Source of the DNA: Verrucomicrobiota bacterium
GTDB lineage: Bacteria; Verrucomicrobiota; Verrucomicrobiia; Limisphaerales; JAFMIX01
DNA: 11,474 bases
Direction of reading: 5' to 3'
Assembly (NCBI GenBank): GCA_026397895.1
Contig: JAPLTZ010000056.1
Span: forward strand, 1 to 11,474
In this document: piece by piece, positions 1-6,065 of the stretch
Layout of the letters: every line of letters begins with the position of its first letter
Numbering within the stretch: the first letter of the stretch is position 1
Translations under genes and position numbers: made by a program
The notes under the pieces: model-generated
Database searches by the model: none
Seen by the model: the letters and a program-made list of their open reading frames with translations, nothing else
Told to the model about the DNA's origin: nothing

Positions 1-579
1 GAAGCCGGTGACGATGACGGCGTCGCCGCGCATGAATTCCACCGCGTGCGCCGTCTCGCCGATGCTCACGTCGGCGGTGATGGCGTGGGAGCTGTGTTTC
101 TTCTTCACGTCGGCCCAGACTTGCACGCGTTCCGCGCCAATCTGCCGGCGGAAGCGCAGCAGTTCCGCCGCTGAGGATTGGATGACACCCTCGTCGGCGA
201 CGTGCGCGAAGGCAAAACCTTCGGCGCGGATGAAGTCCAGCCCCGCCGCGTGCGCCACGGCGAGCGCGGCGGTGTTGGCGGCAGCGAGAATCTGTATGCC
301 GCACGGCAACCGGCTCACGTCCTTCACCGCGCGGGCGATGATGGCCATGGCGGCGACAATCTCCGGCCCGACGCCGGCGCGCAGATACGGCGTGTCGTGC
401 ATGTTCTCCAGCATGAGGCCGTGGACGCCGGCGGCGCGGAAGATTTCCGCCTCGCGCACGGCTTGTTCCTCGATCTCGCGCAAGGTCAGCCGGCTCGCGG
501 GCGTTCCCGGCAACGCGCCGAGGTGGATCATCGCGATGACGGGCTTGGCGGTTTTGAAGATCGGGTTGGGCGCGCTCAT
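1..579 (-). CDS. BtpA/SgcQ-family protein, 3' end beyond the window
   Basis: The reading frame is open from the ATG at 579 to the left edge (193 codons). BtpA proteins are usually about 260-280 residues, so roughly the last quarter is missing. Family-like segments are VIAMIHLGALPGTP (residues 14-27), a GLMLENMHDTPY stretch (54-65), AGLDFIRAEGF (112-122), WADVKKKHSSH (155-165) and GDAVIVTG (185-192), in the order expected of a TIM-barrel-like fold. BtpA was named for a role in photosystem I stability in cyanobacteria, but homologues occur widely in non-photosynthetic bacteria. The SgcQ branch sits near sugar-metabolism genes, so the true substrate here is unknown. The start overlaps the stop of the upstream lipoprotein gene by four bases (ATGA), so the two are probably translationally coupled. 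No signal peptide is visible; a cytosolic protein is expected. Family assignment is confident, function is not. Confidence 0.88.
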   Translation of the reverse strand, partial: MSAPNPIFKTAKPVIAMIHLGALPGTPASRLTLREIEEQAVREAEIFRAAGVHGLMLENMHDTPYLRAGVGPEIVAAMAIIARAVKDVSRLPCGIQILAAANTAALAVAHAAGLDFIRAEGFAFAHVADEGVIQSSAAELLRFRRQIGAERVQVWADVKKKHSSHAITADVSIGETAHAVEFMRGDAVIVTGF

Positions 580-1031
580 GGCTTGGGCGTGGGCGTGAAT
601 TCCTTCAGGTCGAGCCGGCCGGTGTTTTCGGAGGACGAGCCGCCGAGCATGGAATCGCCGTAGAACCGGCTGGTGATGCGGTAGTCGAACGATTGCGACT
701 CGATGATGGGCTTGATGCGCGTGACGAGCAGGAGATTGCTCAAGTGGACGGTCACATCGTTCGTGACCGTGCCGAGGCGCGGCACGACGACGGTGGCAGC
801 GCAGAGGCCTTTGCCGACGTAGAAGCCGTTGAGGTAGATTTTGTGGACGCCGCCGTTGAAGGTGACGGGTTCGGGGTTTTCGTTGCTCAACCGCAGCGTG
901 AACGTGGCGGAGGTCTCCAGCACGGTGGCGTCCTGGAAGCGCACGTTGACGAGGCTGACGCTCGGGCCTTGGTGGAAACTGCAACCGGCGAGCAGCGTCG
1001 CGCCGGCGAGGAGGGCGAGGAATGTTTTCAT
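576..1031 (-). CDS. LEA_2 (WHy-domain)-like lipoprotein
   Basis: This 151-residue protein begins with a lipoprotein signal peptide: MK, a hydrophobic stretch, and a lipobox LLAGC with Cys17 as the predicted lipidated residue. The mature part (about residues 25-125) reads as a single beta-rich domain: VSLVNVRF, then a TFTLRLSNENPEPV segment with the Asn-Pro pair typical of LEA type 2/WHy domains, then a KIYLNGFYVGKG hairpin and a DVTVHLSNLLLV strand. Such domains in bacterial lipoproteins are thought to be structural or stress-related; no enzyme activity is known. No retention Asp follows the Cys (Ser18), so outer-membrane sorting is plausible. The C-terminus is Pro/Thr/Lys-rich. The gene overlaps the btpA-like gene by ATGA. 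A good sigma-70-like promoter lies immediately upstream with its -10 only 8 nt before the ATG. Confidence 0.8.
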   Translation of the reverse strand: MKTFLALLAGATLLAGCSFHQGPSVSLVNVRFQDATVLETSATFTLRLSNENPEPVTFNGGVHKIYLNGFYVGKGLCAATVVVPRLGTVTNDVTVHLSNLLLVTRIKPIIESQSFDYRITSRFYGDSMLGGSSSENTGRLDLKEFTPTPKP

Positions 1032-1039
1032 GTGCGGGG

Positions 1040-1068
1040 ATTAAACTGCGACTGGCGGGCGGTTTCAA
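1040..1068 (-). promoter_or_regulatory. Sigma-70-like promoter of the lipoprotein-btpA operon, near-leaderless
   Basis: On the minus strand a -35 hexamer TTGAAA (1068-1063) and a -10 hexamer TTTAAT (1045-1040) are separated by exactly 17 nt. Each hexamer differs from consensus at one position. Only 8 nt lie between the -10 and the ATG at 1031, so the predicted transcript would start about 2 nt before the start codon. No Shine-Dalgarno sequence is present. The match and spacing are seen directly; promoter activity and the leaderless transcript are inferred. Confidence 0.6.
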
Positions 1069-1099
1069 CCGGAATTATGTCTTTTACGGAAGTTTGGAT

Positions 1100-1244
1100 G
1101 GGTAGGGACGCCGCGCTGCGGCGTCCCAGCCCGCAGCGAAGCGGAGGGCGGAACGAACGGGGTCACGCACCCGCTTTGGCCGATGCTTCCGCCGCCTGAC
1201 GCTGCGCTCGGCGACGGGGACAGCGCAGCGCGCTGTCCCTACCC
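1100..1244. repeat. REP/BIME-like double-hairpin repeat with terminal inverted ends
   Basis: This fills most of the 243-bp gap between nadB and the lipoprotein gene. It has three nested parts. A perfect 10-bp stem with a 3-nt loop lies at 1105-1114/1118-1127 (gggacgccgc, loop gct). A second perfect 10-bp stem with a 3-nt loop lies at 1217-1226/1230-1239 (gggacagcgc, loop agc). A 10-bp outer inverted repeat, gggtagggac (1100-1109) against gtccctaccc (1235-1244), ties the ends together. The middle (1128-1216) has no reading frame that I trust. The layout resembles REP/BIME elements spread by RAYT transposases. It could also act as a bidirectional transcript terminator, though no T-run follows either stem. 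Confidence 0.75.
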
Positions 1245-1274
1245 GCTGCTGCCTGCAACAGCATAATCCCGATT

Positions 1275-2862
1275 TCAACTGCTTTTCCGCAGGACGGTGT
1301 CGCGCTGCGCCCATTCGGGATTCGCGGCGGGGTAATCGAGGTTGTAATTCAGGCCGCGGCTTTCCGGGCGTTGCAGCGCGCTGGCGACGATGAGTTCGGC
1401 GACGGTGGCGATGTTGCGGAGTTCAAGGAGGTCGCTGTTCACGATGAAGTCCCAGTAGTATTCCTGGATTTCGAGCTGAAGGTTGGCGAGCCGCGCCTGC
1501 GCGCGCTGGAGGCGCTTGTTGGTGCGCACGATGCCGACGTAATCCCACATGAGCCGGCGGATCTCGTCCCAGTTGTGCGAGACAACGACCATCTCGTCGG
1601 GGTTGTGCGCGTCGCCGGATTGCCACGCGGGAATCTCGGGAGTGGGGAATGCGGAATGCGGAGTGCGGAATGCGGTTTCCGCGGCGCGGTGGGCGCAGAC
1701 GATGGCTTCGAGGAGGGAGTTGCTGGCGAGCCGGTTCGCGCCGTGCAGGCCGGTGCAGGCGACTTCGCCGACGGCGTAGAGGCCGGCGATTTCCGTCTCG
1801 CCGTCCACGTTGGTGACGACGCCGCCGCACTGGTAGTGCGCGGCGGGGACGACGGGAATCGGCTCGCGCGTGATGTCCATGCCGTAGCCGAGGCAGGTCT
1901 GGTAGATGTTGGGAAAGCGTTCGATGATGAACTTGGCAGGCTTGTGCGTGATGTCGAGGAAGACACAGTCCGCGCCGCTCTTTTTCATCTCGGTGTCAAT
2001 CGCGCGGGCGACGATGTCGCGCGGCGCGAGGGATTTCAGCGGATGATATTCGTCCATGAACTCGCGACCCTCGACGGTCTTGAGGACGCCGCCTTCGCCG
2101 CGCACGGCTTCGCTGACGAGAAACGACTTCGCCTTGGGATGGAACAGACACGTCGGGTGGAACTGGATGAATTCCATGTCCGCCACCGCCGCGCCGGCGC
2201 GATAGGCCATCGCCACGCCGTCGCCGGTCGCGATGTCGGGGTTGGTCGTGTAGAGGTAGACTTTGCCGCAACCGCCGGTGGCGAGCAGCGTGACGGGCGC
2301 GGCGAAGGTTTCGACGTTGCCGGATTTTTTGTCGAAGACGTAGGCGCCGAGGCAGCGGTTCGCGCCGACATAGCCGAGTTTTTGGCTGGTGATGAGGTCA
2401 ATCGCGAGGTGGTTCTCGAAAATCTCGATGTTCGGCTGCTGCGCGATGGCGTTGAGCAGGGCGCGTTCGATTTCACGGCCGGTCACGTCTTTGGCGTGGA
2501 GGATGCGGCGCTTGGAATGGCCGCCTTCCTTGCCGAGATCGAGTTCGCGGCGACCGTTCGCGGGGTCGTCGCGCTCGGAGAAGTTCATGCCCAGCTCGAT
2601 CAGCTCGGCGATGCGCGCGGGGCCTTCGGAGACGATCTGGCGGACGACGGCTTCGTTGCAGAGGCCGGCGCCGGCGGCAAGGGTGTCGCGGACGTGCAGC
2701 TCGAAGGAGTCTTCCTTGCTGGTGACGGCGGCGATGCCGCCCTGCGCGTAGTTGGTGTTGGACTCGGCGCGGTTCTTCTTGGTGACGATGGCCACGCGAC
2801 CGCGCGGCGCGACCTTCAGCGCGTAGGAAAGCCCGGCGATGCCGGAAGTCGAATCGCTTCAT
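1275..2862 (-). CDS. nadB: L-aspartate oxidase NadB, with a frameshift near the 5' end
   Basis: NadB oxidises L-aspartate to iminoaspartate with FAD, the first step of quinolinate and NAD synthesis. Visible family motifs include NTNYAQGGIAA, LLATGGCGKVYLYTTNP, the HPT motif in FIQFHPTCLFHP, SEAVRGEGG, LAPRDIVARAI, AAHYQCGGV, NRLASNSLLEAIV and the C-terminal HNWDEIRRLMWDYVGIVRT helices. The frame is intact from 2843 to the stop at 1275. The natural start is ATG at 2862 (MKRFDF), but after codon 6 the sequence jumps to GIAGLSYAL in another frame: about 14 bases (2 mod 3) encoding the VIGSG part of the dinucleotide-binding motif seem missing. Translation in the intact frame could begin only at a GTG at 2795, giving 506 residues without the Rossmann glycine loop, which should not bind FAD. 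This is either a real inactivating deletion or a sequence/assembly error. A 7-bp tandem repeat occupies the linker before the C-terminal helices. The gene follows the secreted-protein gene by 40 nt and may share its transcript. Confidence 0.9.
1639..1675. repeat. 7-bp tandem repeat GGAATGC inside nadB
   Basis: Four tandem units, three exactly GGAATGC and one GGAGTGC, run from 1646 to 1673, preceded by a degenerate unit GGAGTGG (1639-1645). They are read in the nadB frame on the minus strand as the linker FRTPHSAFPTP between the FAD domain and the C-terminal helical domain. Seven is not a multiple of three, so gain or loss of a unit would shift the frame of nadB. The arrangement resembles the short tandemly repeated repetitive (STRR) sequences described in cyanobacteria. 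Confidence 0.8.
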
Positions 2863-2902
2863 CAGAATTGCGGTGAAAACAATGGCCGCGCCGGGGAACG
2901 TG

Positions 2903-3343
2903 CTACTCGATCCGCTTCAGCGTGACGAGCCAGGCACTGTCGGCGGGGGCGTTGCCGCCGAGGACGAGGATTTCGTTTTTGGGCAGCGGCTGGACGCCTT
3001 TCCAGATTTCCTTGCCGTTGCCGAAGAGGGTGACCTGCACCTTGTCGGCGGGAAGTTGCCGCACTTCCACGGCGCTCTTGTCGCTCAACTCGACTTTCTG
3101 CGGCGCGGCGGTGAGCCGAATGGGTTTGCGGTTCTCCTCGAAGAAATGCGTCCACTTGAGCGGCAGGCCGGCGAGCTTGCGGCGCACCTCGGCGTCCACC
3201 GGCTTGTGCTTCGGGTTCGGCGATTGGGCGGTGTTGCTGGCCCAGATGAGCTGGGCTTCGAGCCTCATTTCGGCGGCGCGGACGGCGGTGAGGCCGCTGA
3301 CGAGGAGCAGCGCGGCGATGCAGCAGAGGGTTGGGAGTTTCAT
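2903..3343 (-). CDS. Small secreted protein of a sigma/anti-sigma operon, unknown function
   Basis: The protein has 146 residues. Residues 1-24 form a Sec signal peptide (MK, a Leu/Ala-rich core, AVRAA before Glu25), so a periplasmic protein of about 122 residues is expected. The mature part has no membrane segment. It contains a KWTHFFEENRKPIRL segment (63-77) and three short beta-like stretches around VEVRQLP, VQVTLFGNG and EILVLGG, ending in WLVTLKRIE. I recognise no named domain. The start ATG lies 1 nt after the anti-sigma stop (TGA C ATG), so the two are almost certainly co-translated. It may be a periplasmic sensor or effector of the sigma pathway, or simply a regulated target; the sequence does not decide. 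The frame continues upstream to 3541, but that part is an antisigma-frame shadow lacking a signal peptide, so 3343 is the chosen start. Confidence 0.75.
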   Translation of the reverse strand: MKLPTLCCIAALLLVSGLTAVRAAEMRLEAQLIWASNTAQSPNPKHKPVDAEVRRKLAGLPLKWTHFFEENRKPIRLTAAPQKVELSDKSAVEVRQLPADKVQVTLFGNGKEIWKGVQPLPKNEILVLGGNAPADSAWLVTLKRIE

Positions 3344-3344
3344 G

Positions 3345-3854
3345 TCAGTTGATTTTACCAGCGGTGTTTTCCTGCGCCAATCCGTTTTCCGCCGGATACG
3401 AAAGCCACACAAGCGTCGTGCCGGCCTCATAATCGCGGTAGGTGAAGGCGTCGCTGTCGGCCTGCGCGACCTCGATGCCGACGGGCGAGCGGGGATCGTA
3501 GCGGTTGATGACAACCAAAGCGGCGAGCAGCGCGGCAACAACGCCGGCTACGGGGAACAAGCGCCGCCAAAAGGAAAACACCGAATGCTGCGGGTCGGCG
3601 ACGCGGGGCGCGGCTTCGCGGGCGATTTCGCGGGCAATCTTCGACCAGTAGAATTCCCGCGTCTCCGGCACGGTGATGCGCTTCTCGAAACCGGCGAGCG
3701 CGGCGCGGGTCTGCTTGAGTTCGCGGTGGAGCGCGGCGGCGTCCGCATCGCTGGCAATGAGCGAGCCGACTTCGCGCGCCTCGGCTTCCGGCAATTCGCC
3801 GTCGAGGAACGCCTGCAACTTGATGTGTAGTTCTTCGTTCATACCAAAAATCAT
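3345..3854 (-). CDS. Membrane anti-sigma factor, single TM
   Basis: This 169-residue protein is encoded directly behind an ECF sigma factor. The N-terminal cytoplasmic part (residues 5-60) starts NEELHIKLQAFLDGELPEAE, the helix pattern of the anti-sigma domain. It lacks the HxxxCxxC zinc motif of ZAS-type anti-sigma factors; there is no cysteine at all. One transmembrane helix spans about residues 99-117 (LFPVAGVVAALLAALVV), preceded by RR for an inside orientation. The C-terminal 50 residues are periplasmic, acidic and include TTLVWLSYPAENG. The ATG at 3854 overlaps the sigma stop as ATGA, which supports this start. A second in-frame ATG at 3842 (MNEELHI) is the alternative. Expected role: hold the sigma factor inactive at the inner membrane until a signal triggers release, perhaps by proteolysis. 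Confidence 0.85.
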   Translation of the reverse strand: MIFGMNEELHIKLQAFLDGELPEAEAREVGSLIASDADAAALHRELKQTRAALAGFEKRITVPETREFYWSKIAREIAREAAPRVADPQHSVFSFWRRLFPVAGVVAALLAALVVINRYDPRSPVGIEVAQADSDAFTYRDYEAGTTLVWLSYPAENGLAQENTAGKIN

Positions 3855-4447
3855 TCCGCGTTTCTCAACTCCGCCAGCAGCGCCGCCAGCTTGCGGCGCG
3901 CGTAAAACAACCGCGACATCACCGTGCCGATGGAACACCCGACCGTCTTCGCGATCTCCTTGTATTCCATCTCCTGAAACTCGTGCAACACCAGCACCGT
4001 GCGGTGTTCGTCCGAGAGCTTGCCGAGTGCGGCGTCAATCTTCTGCCGCAACTCGCCGCGCTCCAGCCGCTCGGTCGGGTTCACCGTCACGACAGGCATT
4101 AGACGCTCGACGCCGCCGGCTTCTTCATTCAATTCCTCGATGGACTCGGCGCGCTGGCGTTTGTTCTTCCGCAACTGGTCGAGGCACACGTTGATCGTGA
4201 TGCGCGTGATCCAGGTCGTGAACGTCGAGTCGCCCTGGAACTGTGCCAGCCGCTGCCACGCTTTGACCCACGCTTCCTGCGAAACATCCAGCGCCGCGTC
4301 CTCGCTGTGCATCATCGTGTAGCAGCGCGCGTAAATCTTGTCGCGATGCCGGGCCACCAGCTCCTCGAACGCCAGCATGTCGCCCTTTTGCGCGGCCTTC
4401 ACCAACGCGGGGTCTTCCAGCGAGGAGTGATTGAGGTTGCTCGGCAC
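3851..4447 (-). CDS. ECF RNA polymerase sigma factor (RpoE-like)
   Basis: This 198-residue protein has only sigma regions 2 and 4, as in the ECF class. Region 2 (about 24-95) includes AFEELVARHRDKIYARCY, the core-binding DVSQEAWVKAWQ helix and the -10 recognition stretch STFTTWITRITINVCLDQLRK. A short acidic linker (100-130, ESIEELNEEAGG) follows. Region 4 (about 137-190) has LSDEHRTVLVLHEFQEMEYKEIA and the helix-turn-helix GCSIGTVMSRLFYARRKL that reads the -35. The start is a GTG at 4447; I see no better in-frame start and no Shine-Dalgarno sequence. It begins 39 nt after the hisB stop and overlaps the anti-sigma gene by 4 bp, so sigma, anti-sigma and secreted protein form one unit. Target promoters cannot be read from this window; no convincing ECF-type GGAAC promoter precedes it, so it may be transcribed with hisB. 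Confidence 0.93.
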   Translation of the reverse strand: MPSNLNHSSLEDPALVKAAQKGDMLAFEELVARHRDKIYARCYTMMHSEDAALDVSQEAWVKAWQRLAQFQGDSTFTTWITRITINVCLDQLRKNKRQRAESIEELNEEAGGVERLMPVVTVNPTERLERGELRQKIDAALGKLSDEHRTVLVLHEFQEMEYKEIAKTVGCSIGTVMSRLFYARRKLAALLAELRNAE

Positions 4448-4486
4448 GATGTTGGACGGGGGTTCGGGGCGGGTTATTCGAACGAG

Positions 4487-5149
4487 TTACAACTTCCCCT
4501 TCGTGCTGGGAATCTGCCCGGCGATGCGCGGGTCGCGCTGGCAGGCGAAGTCCGTCGCCCGCGCGAACGCCTTGAACAGTGCCTCCACGATGTGATGCGG
4601 CTCGTCGCCGTAAAGCAGCTCTAGGTGCAGGTTGCAGCGCGCCTCGTTGGTGAAGCCCTGGAAAAATTCCCGCGCCAGCCCGAATCGGAACGCGCTCGAA
4701 GCGTCCTGCGTGCGCTCGGACTTGGAGATTTTCTTCAGGCCGAACGCATTCAGCCCGCGCCAGACGAGGTAGGGCCGCCCGCTGAAATCAATCACGCAGC
4801 GCGCCAGACATTCGTCCATCGGCAGATAGGCCTCACCCATAAACGGATTCTTCGGATGAAACCCCGCGCCGTAGCGGCGGATGCCGCGCTTCTCGCCGAG
4901 CGCCAACGCGAACGCCTGTCCCAGCGCGATGCCGCAGTCCTCCACCGTGTGATGCGCGTCCACGGGCAGGTCGCCCTTGCACTTGAGTTTCAAATCCACC
5001 GTCGCGTGTTTGGCGAACAGCGTGAGCATGTGGTCGAAGAACGGGATGCCGGTGCGGATGGCGGATTTGCCCGTGCCGTCAAGGTTCAGTTCGAGGGCGA
5101 TGCGGGTTTCGCCCGTGACGCGCTTGATGGTGGCGACGCGGTTTTTCAT
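4487..5149 (-). CDS. hisB: Imidazoleglycerol-phosphate dehydratase HisB
   Basis: HisB dehydrates imidazoleglycerol phosphate to imidazole-acetol phosphate, step six of histidine synthesis, using two Mn2+ ions in a 24-mer. Diagnostic motifs are GIPFFDHML (34-42), the metal-binding DAHHTVEDCG (64-73), DFSGRPYLV (121-129) and DEPHHIVEALFKAFAR (182-197). At 220 residues it is about 25 longer than the usual monofunctional enzyme (about 195). The extra length appears near residues 95-107 (GFHPKNPFMGEA, between the RRYG and LPMDE elements) and perhaps 133-150. There is no histidinol-phosphatase domain. No other his gene is present in the window, so this is an isolated his locus. The first six codons (MKNRVA) and the promoter are duplicated 954 bp upstream around an AT-rich islet. 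The start at 5149 lies 7 nt after a TTTAAT -10 element. Confidence 0.95.
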   Translation of the reverse strand: MKNRVATIKRVTGETRIALELNLDGTGKSAIRTGIPFFDHMLTLFAKHATVDLKLKCKGDLPVDAHHTVEDCGIALGQAFALALGEKRGIRRYGAGFHPKNPFMGEAYLPMDECLARCVIDFSGRPYLVWRGLNAFGLKKISKSERTQDASSAFRFGLAREFFQGFTNEARCNLHLELLYGDEPHHIVEALFKAFARATDFACQRDPRIAGQIPSTKGKL

Positions 5150-5156
5150 TGGCTGG

Positions 5157-5184
5157 ATTAAAACGCTTTGCTGGGGAAAAACAA
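5157..5184 (-). promoter_or_regulatory. Predicted hisB promoter, near-leaderless
   Basis: The -10 TTTAAT lies at 5162-5157, 7 nt before the hisB ATG, and a weaker -35 TTGTTT at 5184-5179 is 16 nt upstream. The same hexamers at the same spacing occur in copy B, and they are conserved while the spacer is not, which supports their function. Predicted start of transcription is about 1 nt before the ATG; there is no Shine-Dalgarno sequence. Confidence 0.45.
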
Positions 5185-5188
5185 AGCG
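5164..5188 (-). terminator. Hairpin with T-run just upstream of hisB, possible terminator or attenuator
   Basis: On the minus strand CGCTTTG (5188-5182) can pair with CAAAGCG (5170-5164) across an 11-nt loop, and the sequence then reads TTTTAATCC. A 7-bp stem followed by four T is a weak intrinsic terminator, well placed to stop transcripts leaving the islet before hisB. It exists only in copy A: copy B lacks the second stem arm. The stem overlaps the predicted hisB promoter, so the two roles would compete. Confidence 0.35.
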
Positions 5189-5225
5189 GAAAGCTCTGCT
5201 ATTCTAGTTCGAACCCTACCGAGCG

Positions 5226-5648
5226 CTAATCAATATTGATGGGAATTCCAATTCCAATGCCGACACCTCCCCCGCTTGCTGGACGAATATTGGAAACCTG
5301 TTCCGAAATTCCTTCACAATAGTATGTCTGGTAAAAATCAGCGGCTATGGTCGCTGATGATTTAAGCGCACCCTGTTGAGCATTGCTTTTGAAAACAAGT
5401 GCAGCTTGATAATTTCCATCAATCCAAACAACAACCAGAGAACCATCAAATGCTGTTTCAGCAAAATCAGGCTTCCCAAGTGCATTTTTAATTTCCAGTA
5501 AGGATTTTCCTCGCAAGTCTCCCAATGACACGAGTTTTAATTGAAGATTTTTTGGTGGAGATAAGAAATAGACAATGGGGATTGCAACAATGAAAGCCAC
5601 GACAAATATCCCAATAACAAATATAGTGGCTGCAGCTTCGGCACTCAT
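5226..5648 (-). CDS. Membrane-anchored protein of unknown function (islet gene 2)
   Basis: The protein has 140 residues. Residues 9-29 form one strong transmembrane helix (IFVIGIFVVAFIVAIPIVYFL) with almost no cytoplasmic N-terminus. The rest forms a soluble domain, probably periplasmic. It contains GDLRGKSLLEIKNALGKPDF (43-62), a helix then turn, followed by beta-like SLVVVWIDGNYQAALVF. This order of a helix ending in GxP and then strands recalls the BamE/SmpA-like fold, but this is only resemblance by eye. The C-terminal tail is Gly/Ile-rich (GGGVGIGIGIPINID) and unusual. Base and codon use is AT-rich, unlike flanking genes, suggesting acquisition by transfer. It starts 39 nt after the stop of the other islet gene; the pair is likely co-transcribed. 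I do not recognise its function. Confidence 0.65.
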   Translation of the reverse strand: MSAEAAATIFVIGIFVVAFIVAIPIVYFLSPPKNLQLKLVSLGDLRGKSLLEIKNALGKPDFAETAFDGSLVVVWIDGNYQAALVFKSNAQQGALKSSATIAADFYQTYYCEGISEQVSNIRPASGGGVGIGIGIPINID

Positions 5649-5687
5649 ATTCAGATTTGATTTTTTAATTTACGCGCAACGTTGTTT

Positions 5688-6065
5688 CTACAAACGAGCG
5701 CGGATTTTCTTTCGTAATCCGCGTTTTAAGTCTTCAATAAATCCGACGCTAAATTGTTGGTTTTTCCCATTTAATGCGCGAACTAAACCTTGCGCTGTAT
5801 TAACAAGAACTGACACTGGATGTTTGCCGTTAACATCGCGGAATACAAGATACATTGATTCAGCGGAGGATAAATTGAACTTTGGTGGTTTTATTCCTCT
5901 GCTGAAATAAGTGTAAGCTTTACTCTTCTTCAGCGAAATATTCAGCTTCTCCTTGCCATAATTTCCCACACAGCAAGCAGTAGAATGGCCAATCCAGCCT
6001 GCATCTTCCATAGTAGAGCAGAGGGCGGCATAAGTGTATTGTTTTGGGAGCTTGCTGGATTTCAT
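5688..6065 (-). CDS. Small protein of unknown function (islet gene 1)
   Basis: The protein has 125 residues, is basic, and has no signal peptide or membrane helix, so a cytosolic protein is expected. Notable features are a Cys16 and Cys31-Cys32, a Gly/Trp patch (DAGWIGHSTACC, 21-32), a YLVFRDVNGKHPVSVLV strand region (72-88) and a very basic C-terminus (LKRGLRKKIRARL). No named domain is recognised. Base composition is AT-rich like its partner. Its ATG overlaps the TAA stop of a 12-codon leader (TAATG at 6067-6063), and that leader starts with the duplicated first codons of hisB, so translation is probably coupled to hisB-derived start signals. A small DNA- or RNA-binding role would fit the charge, but nothing shows this. 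Confidence 0.6.
   Translation of the reverse strand: MKSSKLPKQYTYAALCSTMEDAGWIGHSTACCVGNYGKEKLNISLKKSKAYTYFSRGIKPPKFNLSSAESMYLVFRDVNGKHPVSVLVNTAQGLVRALNGKNQQFSVGFIEDLKRGLRKKIRARL

Larger units (their letters stand above)
5131..5188. repeat. Direct repeat copy A: hisB promoter and first codons
   Basis: This 58-bp segment aligns without gaps to 6085-6142 with 48 identities (my count). Bases 5131-5153 are identical (23 nt: the first 19 bases of hisB plus 4 upstream), 5155-5162 are identical (containing the -10 TTTAAT on the minus strand), and 5177-5188 are identical (12 nt, -35 region). Nine of the ten mismatches fall in the 14 bases 5163-5176, which is the promoter spacer. Copy A drives the functional hisB. 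Confidence 0.85.

Noticed and set aside
1371..2876. Long open frame on the plus strand opposite nadB
   Set aside because: It is a shadow of the nadB coding strand with Gly/Ala/Val/Asp bias and no recognisable motif.
4448..4486. ECF-type autoregulatory promoter before the sigma gene
   Set aside because: GAAC and GTC-like bits occur but are only a few bases apart, not at the roughly 16-nt spacing required.
5203..5225. Sequence TTCGAAC resembling a tRNA T-loop next to hisB, possible tRNA fragment or attachment site
   Set aside because: On neither strand do the flanking bases form a T-stem, and no acceptor or anticodon arm can be built in the 76-bp gap.
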